From Atrina japonica (taxonomy: Eukaryota; Mollusca; Bivalvia; Pterioida; Pinnidae), in NCBI GenBank assembly GCA_030159075.1, contig BROG01000047.1, forward strand, positions 831,501 to 895,500: a stretch of 64,000 nucleotides of DNA, read 5' to 3'. The notes under the pieces were generated by a model, which was not told where the DNA came from, did not search any database, and saw only the letters and a program-made list of their open reading frames with translations. The translations under genes were made by a program, and so were the position numbers. Positions 46,253 through 57,953 of the stretch are shown piece after piece; the first letter of the stretch is position 1; the number at the start of each line of letters is the position of its first letter.

Positions 46253-47475
46253 AGCTGAATAATATAGCGTGCTCTGTCAGTCTATAGATCTGGTGAACAG
46301 AAATGAAATGAGATATGTATCTCAGTGAGTGGCAGGAGTTTAAACAACACAATCTTCAATTTTTTATTGTAAAGACTGACATCACAATCGGTGAGAAGAT
46401 AATCATGATAATTTATAGACTTCTGTATCTTTGTTTATCACATTTTCCCACACATTCAATTCCAGTAACTTCAGGCCGTTTCTTTTTCTTTTACGTTCTT
46501 TTTTCAACATAAGGGCAATGACTTCTATAGCTCCATTATACCTTTATTTACATCTTCCGTAACGGAGCAACCGTCATCAAAATATCAAAATGTATGTAGG
46601 TAGAATAAATCTTTACTAAGACATTAATATTAAACCTGTGAAATTATACACCAAATTTACATTCGTTTTGAGTTTTATACTTGTTAAAACCGTATATAGG
46701 TGTATATATTTATGTGCTTTAAATGAGTTTCCTACATCCTGGTTAAGATTTTAACTTTGATAAAACAAATTTCACTTATATAAATTCTGCTGTTTTACCA
46801 TCATTATTATTCACCGTATATATCAACCTACAATAGAATATAAATCTACAGTGATTTGCCTGTGTTCCTGGCCTTTACATCTTCATTTTGCATACAAAAA
46901 TCTTTATGGGAATCTAAAATTGTGAAATTTTACACGCACAATTTTAAAATGACATATAAATTAAAGCACACTCGAGCTTCAAATGACATGAAAATTACCG
47001 ATATTGACTGTAATGAATATAATGACTTATTGTTCTACCCTCTTTAACAGAAACTGAGACCACAATGATGTCTGCTCCCAGCAGATAACAATAACAGTTT
47101 TGAGAATGTTAAATCTTATAACGAGTGTGTCCATTGGCTACGACTCAAAACTGATTTGCACTGTGGGTCAGCTGTACTGCTGTTACGTTTTATGTAATGA
47201 CAGCACAAATTGTCATAAGTAAAAAATAAAGAAAATTTGTTCTAACCAATTCAACAAATATTCCCTTCGTGGTCCCTTTCTGTATGTGTACTTCTAATAT
47301 TGGTGCCTTTCGCGCTCAAGTCATTGCGCTAATTCAAGGACCGCTAAAATTTCTTCATCATGTCATTCTTGCACAAATTCAAGATTACACTATACCCTTT
47401 AAGAGCGCTAAAATATGAGTGTGCTAATTTAAATATACATACAGTATTACAAAAATGAAAGGATTTTTGTTTATT
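46253..47475. other. Spacer, nothing recognised
   Basis: Scanned on both strands without a supportable exon. Confidence 0.45.
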
Positions 47476-47700
47476 GTTTTATTGTGCTTTTACATCCCAT
47501 TCAGAATTTTTCACTTATATGGAGATGTCACCAACTTTAGGTGAAGTGCTACAAATTTTGACCTGTGCTATGGACTGACACCTGAAAGACTGACTTTCAC
47601 TTACTATGCCGAGTGCTAGATGAAGGAACAACAACTATCCTTTTTAAAGTTTTTGGCATGACTGTTTGGGAGTTGAGCCCTCTACAGCTACACCGTAAAC
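47476..47700 (-). mobile_element. SINE-2, 5'-truncated or diverged copy
   Basis: TTACATCCCATTCAGAATTT, TTCACTTATATGGAGATGTC, ACCAACTTTAGGTGAAGTGC, TACAAATTTTGACCTGTGCT match the 40,272 copy. The tRNA-like end is only faintly retained (GGGAGTTGAGCCC). Confidence 0.7.
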
Positions 47701-48335
47701 GTTATAAATTTCAGGAATAATAATAATAATAATAAATAGATAAAAATTTGTTTCAAAAAGATAAAAAATTAGCGTTTTGAAAATATTTTTCTGATATATT
47801 CTGTATTTGTCTGATCAAATTGATTGCAAAATCGGATAGAAAAAATCTGTCCGATTGAACCCACTTGTAGAACACAAAATAATTTATTTTATAAATTTTT
47901 AACCCTGTTACCCCTAGAGACACATTTGGATTGGTCCAAGTCAGTGACTTAAGGTAGGTTGATGAGTCAATAATGTCCCCATGTAATGTCAGATGTCACT
48001 TTGTGTAAACATGTTTAACAGCTTTTGTAGTCTTACTCCTGTACTCTGCAAAACATGTCACTCCAATAGAAGAAACACTTAAAACAGGAAATAAAGAACA
48101 TGTTTGTTGTGAAATCTGACATTGGGTTTTATGTATTTTACTACATAATGGCTCTATACTAAATGGCAACTCTAGTCATAATTTAACATTCACACACTAA
48201 ATGCCAACGAAACCTTCATCTTGTAAGTGAGAAAAAGTTTGCATCGTTATAATATGTTGTATGTGTTTAATTACAAAAGCAGAAGAAAAAACAAATTGTA
48301 ATGAGGCAAAAGAATTCAAATCAAAACAGCAGATC
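47701..48335. other. Spacer with a truncated MITE-A
   Basis: Starting at TTAA 47,899, ACCCTGTTACCCCTAGAGAC, ACATTTGGATTGGTCCAAGT, CAGTGACTTAAGG is the left half of MITE-A. The right half is lost after about 47,970. Confidence 0.55.
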
Positions 48336-48425
48336 TTAACTTAATCACCCCTTAAGACACATTTGGACTGGTCTAAGTTTTTGATTTACAGAACAGTCCA
48401 TTTTTTTCAGGGGATGATAAGTTAA
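48336..48425 (-). mobile_element. MITE-A copy, complete
   Basis: CTTAACTTAATCACCCCTTA at the left, CACATTTGGACTGGTCTAAG and TTGATTTACAGAACAGTCCA in the core, and TTTTTCAGGGGATGATAAGTTAA at the right, with TTAA at both ends. Confidence 0.7.
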
Positions 48426-48978
48426 ACAATAAACATTCCTGAATTCCTACAAAACAGAGTTGTTTATCATTAAGTTATTGGTTTTGTTTTCTGAAAGGAT
48501 AAAAACTGAGAAGTGTGATTTACCAATTACCTCAGATGTGGTGGTGATTTTCTAAGATCAGTCTATGGATGCTTTGAAAAGTTTTGTATTACATAACAAC
48601 ATGTAAATCTATCTCCTATGATCCTGTGCTGACACAGGGATAACTTAGTTACTTGTGGATAAATAAAATACAAGATGTGTTTGAAAAACAATATGCTCCC
48701 TCCATGTGTCAGCTAGCTATAATCAATTTGAAGGTCATGTCAAGGTCACAGGGTAACTGAACTTTATGCCAATTTTAAACGGATTCATTTGAAGAGTATA
48801 ATTTTTAAAATGTAATCTTTATTTTTTTTTTATTCAAATGTGGAGAAGATATAGACCACAATGTCACAAATATCAAAAAGCCTTTGTATGTATTGACAAT
48901 TATCAAATAATTCATATTGTGATAAAGAAAAATTATGAGACATACACATATTTGCTTCAGCCCCAACCAGTAAATTTC
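48426..48978. other. Spacer, nothing recognised
   Basis: AT-rich, no supportable feature. Confidence 0.4.
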
Positions 48979-49239
48979 AGTCATTAGTAACCCATTTCTC
49001 GGTCACTAGTGACCCATATCTGTCACCAGTGATTAGTGACCCATATTTCAACCACCAGTGAGTAGTGACCCATATCTCAGTCATAAGTGACCCATACATG
49101 TATCTCAGTCACCAGTGAGTAGTGACCCATATCTCAGTCACTAGTGACCCATATCTCAGTCACTAGTGACCCATATCTCAGTCACTAGTGACCCATATCT
49201 CAGTCACTCGTGACCCATATCTCAGTCACTAGTGACAAT
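48979..49239. repeat. 22-bp tandem repeat (CCCATATCTCAGTCACTAGTGA)
   Basis: About eleven copies. The left ones vary in length (insertions of CACCAGTGAGTAG), and the last five are nearly identical 22-bp units. Confidence 0.92.
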
Positions 49240-49933
49240 ATTTTTAAGTGTTTAATGTCATTCTTCTTTCTTTCAGAATAAGACTCCAACACAGATATCT
49301 GATGTATTAATAATCAACAGTTAAAAGCTCAGAGGTCTAACTTTACTTTATAATTATAGCATTTCACTATCACATAATGAAAATCAGGTAAATAATGTTA
49401 TAATGTTATATTTTTATTGGTAAATAATAATTTATAAATACATATTGCTACGTGTGTGTGTAATTAAAATTTGAAGCTCTATTCTCCTGTAGGAAGGAAG
49501 GAATTAAGAAAGTGAAGAGTAACACAATCTATCATCACTATCAATGATGGACAGAGGTCTCCTAACCGCAGTATCATATAAGTTGTTCTGTCCATCATTG
49601 ATACTAGGCTATTGATTCTTTTTCTCCTACAACAATTCAATAAACTTGTGGTGTTCAGGCTTACTCCTTCATAGTAAAGAGTATAGTAGCAGATGAACAT
49701 ATCAAGTGATTTTGAATGTCTTCAAAATTTATCATCCGACATCACATGAAAATGTTATCTTACCCCACAAGGAAATCTTTTCTTTTAGACATTGTGTTTG
49801 TGAATTCCCTGGCCACAGTGGGAGAATATTTTATCTTTTATTGTCTATTCTTGCTCAACAACATGCTCTGAATTTTTGTAAAAATATGTATACTATAAAT
49901 AATATAAGTGAAAAATTTTGCATGTATGTAAGC
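49240..49933. other. Spacer with an imperfect inverted repeat
   Basis: TCATTGATACTAGGCTATTG (about 49,595) and TCATCACTATCAATGATGGA (about 49,532) share the palindromic CAATGATGGACAGA/TCTGTCCATCATTG pair, so 49,535-49,600 can form a hairpin. No gene. Confidence 0.4.
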
Positions 49934-50082
49934 TAGGTGTTGGCACGTTAAAGAACCCTCACTGCTTAATGGCCATAAGTGCCTAGTGTAGGCCAAAATT
50001 TGAAGCCCTTCACCAGCATTTGGTGACGTCTCCATTTGAGTGAAAGATTCTTGAGAGGGATATTAAACAACAATACAACAAC
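49934..50082 (+). mobile_element. SINE-2, 5'-truncated copy
   Basis: GTGTTGGCACGTTAAAGAAC, CCTCACTGCTTAATGGCCAT, TAGTGTAGGCCAAAATTTGA, CCTTCACCAGCATTTGGTGA, GAGTGAAAGATTCTTGAGAG and tail CATATT-like ATTAAACAACAATACAAC. No tRNA-like head. Confidence 0.8.
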
Positions 50083-51227
50083 TTTTTGGGAATATGGTCG
50101 ATGGCGCTGGAATTGGGAATTTCGCTGAATTTGGCTTAAAATTGGGAATTTCTCTCTTTTCTTGTGTTTCATTTATTTTGCTTTTAGCTATTTTTTTTTA
50201 TCTTTTTATTGTCAAGGTACTGTATTTCAACTTTCAAGAGAAATAAAGTTTGAAAATATCAGCATAAAAATGTGAAATATTGAAAAGATGTTACCGGTAT
50301 GTTATATTTCTGATTGGGAAATTTTGGCAAAAAAATAGGAAAAAAAGATGTGATTTGCATTTGGGACTATAGCCCAATACTGGCTATAAATTTGGATAGA
50401 AAAAAGCCCTGCATTAGTTGCAAATACATGTAGTAAAAATCTCAAACTGATAAGTTGTGCTGATGCATTTGTACAAAATTGAATTGTACAATCAAGACAA
50501 TCAGAGTTGTCTCCCATTATGTCTGATACTGTGAGACAGCTATCTCTCTCTCTCTCTCTCTCCCTCTCTCTCTCATGAAAATACAAGTATATAAGAATGT
50601 CCAACTGAGAAAATATTTATAGTCAATCACATTTCCAAATATTTTGGCATGCAATACTCTCAAAATTACAACAACAAAATATAAATGTCACTACAAATAT
50701 GTTATGGAGTCATTTAGACTACCTGTAAATGTGTTTAGATTTTTTAAAAATCAGATGCATTTTTCATTAGTTTTGGATCCAGCAACACCAAATGCAGTAA
50801 ATTCACATGTTAAATTCTTTTTTTTTTCATTTCAGGCCTAAAATGAAATTAAGTTTGTTTGCTGTTTACCCACCGACCCACGGAAATCACCGCGACTCGG
50901 AAAATTTTATTGCCGTTTTCAAAAAAATATTTTTTTTATTGACAATCTTTCTGGAACGTTCGATTACCCTCACAACTTTATATAGCATTAGTATTAACTT
51001 CGTCTCGATCTCTGAGAATATACATGTACATATTTTGACCATGGCGCTATTATTTATTCAATGAAACATCATATATTAATAGTATTTTATCCGAGTAGTG
51101 TAAAATAATGGCCAGAACGTACATAACATGACACTAGGGGCCTATCAAGGAACTGCAAATTCATAATATGACCTCTTGTAACTCTTCCACATATTACCAA
51201 TCCATCTACATTATTAGGGCATAAATG
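50083..51227. other. Spacer with a (CT)n run
   Basis: The (CT)n tract at 50,541-50,574 is the only clear structure. No exon was recognised. Confidence 0.45.
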
Positions 51228-51417
51228 AGTTCGCCAAACTTTCTGTCCCGATTTTAAGCAATTTTTTTTTGGGGGGGCGGGGGCCTTAAATCAGGATTTT
51301 ACCCTAATCCCTTTGGAGATTCTGTCTGGCGGGGCAACACGACAGAATCTCCAAAGGGGTTTATTCAGATTTTTCTCACTCAAAAAATCGCTTAGAATCG
51401 GGACATAAAGTTCGGCC
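51228..51417. mobile_element. Hairpin-forming MITE-like palindrome, about 190 bp
   Basis: The centre is an 18-base perfect inverted pair, CCCTTTGGAGATTCTGTC and GACAGAATCTCCAAAGGG, around a 14-base loop (TGGCGGGGCAACAC). Outer arms also pair: GCCAAACTTTCTGTCCCGAT with ATCGGGACATAAAGTTCGGC, and TTAAGCAATTTTTT with AAAAAATCGCTTAG. A G-rich interruption (GGGGGGGCGGGGGCC) sits in the left arm. Related pieces occur at about 59,055-59,110 (GGGGGCAACACGACAGAATC) and 61,003-61,030 (AAAATCGGGACAGAATTT). Confidence 0.8.
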
Positions 51418-52776
51418 TAAGCTACTGCTATATCCCAGAATGACACACGTATTTTCTCTACGAATACTATTAATAAAAATAGGAAACCAAAAATCCTGTA
51501 TGATACATGTTTTAAACTCTTTCTTTTTTCATTTCAACATGGGAACCAAGAAACATTTAAGCTGCAACTGAACAGTTTTGAATATCTTTCGCACTCAAAT
51601 ATTGTTGTTGATGAAATGAATCCAAAAATAGTCTGAGTACATACTCAAATGTTAAGTACCATACTCAGCATATTAGATGATTTCAATTTTGTTGTTAACT
51701 TTGTAGATATTGACTAAACAAGCATTCGTGGCCTATGAGAAAGAAATCTCATCATCAAGTTTTTTTTACCAATTTTGGAGCCTCTATAAGACTTAGACCC
51801 TTTTCAATGGCAAACTTTTTTAAGCTTCACATGGGGTTCGTTCATTTCCTGCCAAGGTGGCCCAATGGTTCTTCAGAAGAACAAAAAAGATTGGCAAAAA
51901 ACTTTTATACTTATTCTTTAATTTAGGTGCCTCTGACCGTAACTGTTGACCCATTGACTTTGAAACTTTGTCACAATGATCCTTAAAGCAGCAACGGAAA
52001 TGTTTTTGAAGTTGTCTGTCTAATAAACACTACACCACTTTAATACAATTCAAAATATCTCTGAACACGAAATTACCTACATCTATTGTGATAAAACCTG
52101 TAAAGTTAGTTTTCAGACACAAAATAATCATTGTCTTGCAAGACAGCATTTCTCTAATGTAGGCCTAATTGGCCTATATGCAAATGAACTCTGATTCAAA
52201 CATTAGGAGAACCTTTATCGCGCATGTACTGCCACTGGATATCTCGGGCCATTACAAACTCATCCCACGCGGTCTCGGAAATACCATTCTCGGAAATACC
52301 ATTCTCGGCAATATATCATTTCTATCACTAATTATTTCCAATAACAAACCTGTATTTTTAAAGTAAATATAAAACCAGAAATATATCTCTGACCTTATTC
52401 TCCCAGAATATATATGAATATAAGAATTTTTATGCCTGCATACATATACATCTCTTATTTGTTTTTTTCTGGAAAACACACCTTTCACAATCATTGAGCT
52501 AATCAACAACTTCATCTATCCAGAATCCAACTAGCTCACCTTAAATCTGTCATCAGGTTTAATTTTATCATTAAGTTAACTCATTTTCCAGCTCACTTTG
52601 AATCTGTCATCAAGATGACCATTATTAACAACATTTTGCAGCTCATCTTCAACTCATCACATCATTTACTAATCATCTATACCAGCAGCATTACCAAACT
52701 CGTTAACAAATCATTATCACTTCTCACTCGGCAGCTTTAGCCATGTTAGTCATGCAAGAAGACAAGAGTTACCTAC
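51418..52776. other. Probable intronic/spacer sequence left of YIPF5 exon 3
   Basis: Searched on the minus strand for the next YIPF5 exon, which should begin in phase 0 and encode the cytosolic-to-membrane junction. Nothing convincing was found. TCGGAAATACCATTCTCGGA is locally duplicated near 52,275-52,310. Confidence 0.4.
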
Positions 52777-52811
52777 CTTTTGTGTGATGTGATCAAAGTT
52801 GATTCCAAGTT
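52777..52811 (-). CDS. YIPF5: YIPF5 coding exon 3 (35-nt microexon)
   Basis: Minus-strand sequence ...TTTATTTTTCAG, then 35 coding bases, then GTAGGTAA. Joined in phase to exon 2 it reads ELGINFDHITQK. This is a signature of the YIPF5/YIP1A N-terminal cytosolic region just before the Yip1 membrane domain (EELGINFDHIWQK in vertebrates as I recall the family). The exon ends in phase 0, so the next exon should start with a whole codon. Very short exons escape automatic annotation, which makes the phase agreement with both neighbours the key evidence. Confidence 0.85.
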
Positions 52812-53392
52812 CTGAAAAATAAATCATTTATGATGTTCATAATGACAGTCATTAAAATTCATTCATTTATTTAAGAATCAAATTTGTTATCAAGTATGAA
52901 TGCCGTAAGCAGTGCTCCAGATATTTTTCTGGGTACTGCGTGTACTTGGGTAAAATACCCATCATTTCCAAGTGCAGTGGGTATTTTTACCCACAAAAAT
53001 GTTGTAAAGTTGGTAATTCAAATTCTGTTGCCAAATTATGACTGTCGTTGATTTTACTGTAATGGTCATGGCTTGGCTGCTAAATTACATGACCATTAAT
53101 CAATATGTGTTTAGCTGTCTGTACAACATAAGTCCAAACTTTAAACATCTGGGTGTGGGTTAGCGAAAACATTATCAAGACAGGGCTTTAACACACTTGA
53201 TGACAAAGATTCGTTAAGAGCAAGTGAACTCAATAATTTATTTCACTGCAGGTTTCAGATCCTCTGTGTTTAATTTTAAGCTTCAGTTTTGATTTGCATT
53301 GGGTATCTTAATTCACTTGCTGCATCCATTGAGTTTTAATGCGTAACATATGCATATACGCAGCTTATCTGGAGCACTGCAGTAAGTACTAT
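52812..53392. other. YIPF5 intron, unremarkable part
   Basis: Contains repeated words around TGGGTATTTTACCC-like sequence near 52,925-53,000. No coding signal. Confidence 0.4.
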
Positions 53393-53603
53393 TTAACTAT
53401 CAACCCCTGCGGTCACATTTAGACTCACCCAGATCAATAAATAGTATGGTCTACTATCATAAATCAGGAGGCAACAAGTTCATATTGAATGTAAAAATTA
53501 TTATAAAGTTTTGATTCTAAATCATACACCCTTGAATTCTGACAGTGGACTTAACCATTCTTTGAAATATAACTTCAGCCATTTTCAGGGGTTGATGGGT
53601 TAA
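53393..53603 (-). mobile_element. MITE-B copy 2, inside a YIPF5 intron
   Basis: TTAACTATCAACCCCTGCGG at the left and TTTTCAGGGGTTGATGGGTTAA at the right, with TTAA at both ends and 211 bp in all. It aligns end to end in reverse orientation with 4037-4252. Confidence 0.75.
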
Positions 53604-53932
53604 TAAGATTTGTTTGAGATTAATGTACCTCCAAAGCTAATTCTGTTGACAAAATTATTTATTATTATACCTCATAGATGACACATGGTCAGGGATTGGT
53701 TGAGAGCCACCACATGCCAGGGCGACAAAACTTTGAGTCTCCCTCTCGTGTCTTCCCTATACAGAGCCCTTTGTGGGCTTTAGACAGAGTTGCTGTTCAT
53801 GAGTCTCTGAGGTGTTCCGAACACAAACATAAACAAAAATGTCAGATCACAGCAGATGGCATTTTTACTTTCCTGAAGCTGGTGTTGTTGTTGATTCTGT
53901 ATGTTGGTATAACAAACAATTTTATGTCCTTG
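53604..53932. other. YIPF5 intron segment
   Basis: Somewhat G+C-richer than its surroundings and open for 86 codons on the plus strand from 53,678, but without domain resemblance or splice support. Probably repeat-derived. Confidence 0.4.
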
Positions 53933-54009
53933 TTGTAGGGAGACACAGGCATTTGTTTACCAGTGGCAAGTCATGCCTTAGGAAAACAAATGGCCATGTC
54001 TCCCTACAA
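53933..54009. repeat. 77-bp near-perfect hairpin
   Basis: TTGTAGGGAGACACAGGCAT, TTGTTTACC at the left and its near-exact complement GGAAAACAAATGGCCATGTC, TCCCTACAA at the right, with a small inner stem (GGCAAGTCATGCC) in the loop. About 29 bp of stem with 3-4 mismatches. Could be a tiny MITE or a miRNA-like hairpin. Confidence 0.7.
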
Positions 54010-54904
54010 CCAGGCCAATAAATATACAAAGTCTCATAACTCCAGCAAGTAATGCCAAAGGCTGGCCGTAGTTAAACACATCAGAGATATCATTGACAGA
54101 ATTAAGTTATAAGTTGAGGAAAGATAAACATGTTAAATAACGGAAACCTATATATTGTAAGCGCCCCAACTCCAACGTTCCACCTCGGCGCATAAAAATG
54201 GAATACACTTAGGATTGACAAATATTAAAACATTTAAAATCAATCAGTTTTGAGTAAAGAGGACATTTACAGGAAATTGTACTGTTTCAGGACTAAATGC
54301 TTGACAGTCCATTTATTGTCAATATGGATGCCATTTCGGTAACAGATCAAAAGCATGGTGCCTGCTAAAGCACCATCAAGCCTTTTTCTGTCAATTTGGG
54401 AAAATGCCAATGGCAACACAATAGGGAATTCTAACATGAATTTGTGTCAAATTGGGAAAAATTGTTTTCACACTTAGAAATCTATGTGTAAATGTATTGG
54501 AATCTTTTTTTAGAAAATCATTTCCCGTTATATTCATTTACTTTTTTAATTACGGTCATGGCCTCAACACCATATTGGGAATTTTTTTGCATAAAATTAG
54601 GAAAAAACTCATGCATTTTGCATTGAGAATGAGGCCAAATTTCTGCCCAGTGGAAAGTATAGAAAAAGGCCTGACCATGGATATCTATCTCAGTATCTTT
54701 ATCAAACAAAATCCATACTGACAATAAATGCATTCTGAAAGCCCAGTCACATATAAATGGTTTTTCAAACTTATGTCCACATATGAAAAATGTATCATTT
54801 CAATAAATTAACATGTGAAATAAAGATGGCAAACCATTTATCTGTTTTATTTTTAGTCTATTTTCTAAAAAGAAATTGAAGATCAAATATTGGAACACCA
54901 TATG
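54010..54904. other. YIPF5 intron, nothing recognised
   Basis: AT-rich, with only incidental frames. Confidence 0.4.
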
Positions 54905-55335
54905 CATCCTTTTTTGAATCTTCAGTTTGATAGTCTCATGAACAGGTTTAACTGTATATTTAAAGGGATATTAGCTATGTTTCTGAATCTTCAGTTTGAT
55001 GGTCTTTTGAACCAGCTTTGACTGTCCATTTAGAGGGGAATTAACTGTGTTTCTGAATCTTCAGTTTGATGGTCTTTTGAACCAGCTTTGACTATACATT
55101 TAGAGGGGAATTAACTGTGTTTTTGAATTTTCAGTTTGATGGTCTTTTGAACCAGCTTTGACTGTCCATTTAGAGGGGAATTAACTGTGTTTCTGAATCT
55201 TCAGTTTGATGGTCTTTTGAACCAGCTTTGACTGTACATATAGAGGGGCATTAGCTGTGTTTCTGAATCTTCAGTTTGATGGTCTTTTGAACCAGGTTTG
55301 ACAGCATATTTAGAGGGGAATTAACTGTGTTTTTT
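54905..55335. repeat. 70-bp tandem repeat, about six copies
   Basis: Unit TTTCTGAATCTTCAGTTTGA, TGGTCTTTTGAACCAGCTTT, GACTGTCCATTTAGAGGGGA, ATTAACTGTG. The first copy is the most diverged. The GGGGCATTAGCTGTGTT part is shared with the interspersed repeat at 40,795. Confidence 0.92.
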
Positions 55336-55375
55336 CCAAAACATTTCTTTCTTTTTTTCACGACTTAGATTTATG

Positions 55376-55556
55376 TACATGTACAATATCATTATATAGG
55401 AATATAAGAATTGTTATGCCTGTGTACAAGTATGTGTACAATATCATTATATAGGAATATAAGAATTGTTATGCCTGTGTACAAGTACGTGTACAATATC
55501 ATTATATAGGAATATAAGAATTGTTATGCCTATGTACAAGTACGTGTATATCTCTC
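55376..55556. repeat. 55-bp tandem repeat, about three copies
   Basis: Unit TGTACAATATCATTATATAG, GAATATAAGAATTGTTATGC, CTGTGTACAAGTACG. A related single copy (GAATATAAGAATTTTTATGC) occurs near 52,418. Confidence 0.9.
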
Positions 55557-55642
55557 ATTTGTTAATGTACATAAATCTAGGTAATAAAAAACACAATTTT
55601 TTATCTGCTAATGCTCCTGTGAGTTCATCATGTTATTTATAC

Positions 55643-55809
55643 CTTCCATCAGTGGTGGTTCATCCTCATAACTATCGGGTGTTGCTGTGTTGGTGTATGG
55701 AGTGTCTGGAGTCATGATAGACCCTGTATACATGTTAGGCGGGGGAGCACCACCATAGGTCTGGTCACCACCTGCATATCCCTGGCTGTAATCAAACTGT
55801 CCGAACTGT
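55643..55809 (-). CDS. YIPF5: YIPF5 coding exon 2
   Basis: 167 nt between acceptor ...GATGTATTTACAG and donor GTATAAATAA on the minus strand. It encodes QFGQFDYSQGYAGGDQTYGG, then APPPNMYTGSIMTPDTPYTN, then TATPDSYEDEPPLME. The Tyr/Gly/Gln/Pro-rich stretch followed by YEDEPPLMEE is typical of the YIPF5 cytosolic N-terminus. The protein is a multi-pass ER-exit-site/cis-Golgi protein that partners with YIF1 and acts in ER-Golgi trafficking. The exon enters in phase 2 and leaves in phase 1, fitting exons 1 and 3 exactly. Confidence 0.9.
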
Positions 55810-55854
55810 CTGTAAATACATCACACAAACATCTCATTCATATTTATATTTGAA

Positions 55855-56150
55855 TATAGGTCAATAGAATACCACATGTATGAATATACATGTAGGTCAA
55901 TAAAATATCACATGTATGAATATAGGTCAATAGAATATCACATGTATGAATATAGGTCAATAAAATACCACATGTATGAATATAGGTCAATAGAATACCA
56001 CATGTATGAATATAGGTCAATAGAATACCACATGTATGAATATAGGTCAATAAAATACCACATTTATGAATATAGGTCAATAAAATACCACATGTATGAA
56101 TACAGGTCAATAAAATATCCAGTTTACAGTTTTGATGTATGAATATAAGT
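55855..56150. repeat. 30-bp tandem repeat in YIPF5 intron
   Basis: Unit CACATGTATGAATATAGGTC, AATAAAATAC, with an A/G alternation (AATAGAAT versus AATAAAAT). About nine good copies, then degenerate copies to about 56,470. Frames through it on both strands (MYEYRSIEYH, HTCGILLTYI) are artefacts of a period divisible by three. Confidence 0.93.
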
Positions 56151-57953
56151 CAATACATGTAAAATATTTAATTTAAAGATTACATGGATGGATATTGGTC
56201 AATAAAATATCTAACTAGCAGTTTACATGTATGAATATAGGTCAAGGCGTGTAAAATATTTAATTTACAGATTACATATTCAATGTATGGATATAAGTCA
56301 ATAAAATATCTAACTTGCAGTTTGGATGTTTGAATACAAGTCAATAAACATGATAAAATACCTACCGGGTAATTTACAGTTTACCGTACATGCACAATGT
56401 CTGATTATAGGCAAATAAAATATCTAATTTATAATCTAAATGTAGTAAGTATGAATATAGGTCAATAAAATATTTAATTTACAGTTTATGATTAGGAAAA
56501 TGATATGAACGCTATCTACATTAACACTATGTCAATGGGAACCTGCTGTGGGAAATGAAAATACAGTGAAACTTGTATATAATGACCTCCTCAGGAACAA
56601 AGGAATATCTCAATCTATCTATCTCTCTCTCTCTCTCTCTCTCATTTCACACACACATATCAATTTCTTTATTGCTCACCATTCATAACATTGTTATACA
56701 TACACTTTGTAGGGAGAGGGCTTCTTTAACTTTAACCAAATACAATTTCATAAAATGTCGATTAATCCTCAATTGAAGTTATGCATTTAAAAAAGTACTT
56801 AACCTTAGAATGTTTAGCAGTAACTGTGACTGGAACTGACCCTAAAGCAGCATGCCCACTCATTTTTTCATTTCGGATTTTTTTTGTACCCTCTAGCCTG
56901 TTATTTGGGGGGTACAGAACAAATTTTTAGGGTACACTAAATGTTTTTTAAAAAAAGGAGGGGGGGTTATATTTTTACGAAAATATAATTTCAATTTTAT
57001 GCTTAATAATTGTTTACTACCTAGATATAACTAACAAAGAAAGTGCCATATTCAGATTTCATTAGTAGACAGGTTGATGTCGGCAGAGTTGAAAATAGGG
57101 ATTGCACAGTCATGACAAAAACAAATCGCTCATGTGGATCTAACATGTGAAAATAACTGGTGCTAAAACAATAACATTTATTTACAGTAAATTATTAGAC
57201 CTAAATATGAATTTGATTTCAAAAGCTTTTGAGTTGCTTCTCTCTTGTATTTTATCATACATGTATTTTATATCCCTCAACGATGATTGTGTGTACCCGG
57301 GTTATGTAGGCTACCAGGTAACGTCTTACATGTACATCGCTAATAATATGATAATTACCAAATCATCATCATAAATTCTTTCAAATATCATTAATGTAAC
57401 TGTAACACTGTTCAGTGTTCTCAATACGCTGGTATCCTTACTTAACCTAAATTATGTCAAACAATTGAGTAACCAAAGATGAGCGTCTGATCGCAAAGGA
57501 CCGTAACTTTGCATATGAATTATGTAACACTTTTCCCAAAACATTCCCAACTTCAAAGACTGCCGCTACTCAGTTCAAGGTAACGTACCAACAACAGTCA
57601 GCTTCAACTTCACAGCAGGGTGCCGAGATAAAGGAATAATTGCACATTAGACAAATTTTGTTCACAATGACAGTACGATGGATATTCACGAGTCAAAATT
57701 AGAAAATTACGTGACAGGCTTAACAGCTTTTGTACATGCAATCAATATTGGCCTACAATTTTGTACATGCAATTATTATTTTCTACATGAATTACATACT
57801 GCAATACGTGAAAGGGCATGCTGATAAAGTTTTTAAAAATGTTTAATGTCATTTTGTACATAGGAAGGAGATCGATCTGTAGCTAGAGACACCAACCTTA
57901 TTTATTATTACCCAGAATAATTTTTATTTTTAAACTTCATATTTCTAACTTAC
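56151..57953. other. YIPF5 intron 1
   Basis: Contains degenerate 30-bp repeat copies to about 56,470, a (CT)n tract at 56,620-56,643 and a short G-rich patch near 56,960. No other exon was seen. Confidence 0.5.

Noticed and set aside
53678..54021. Plus-strand frames of 60-86 codons in a G+C-richer patch
   Set aside because: Inside a YIPF5 intron, overlapping a hairpin repeat, with no recognisable domain or splice support.
55844..56142. Two opposite 88-codon frames
   Set aside because: 30-bp tandem repeat inside a YIPF5 intron.
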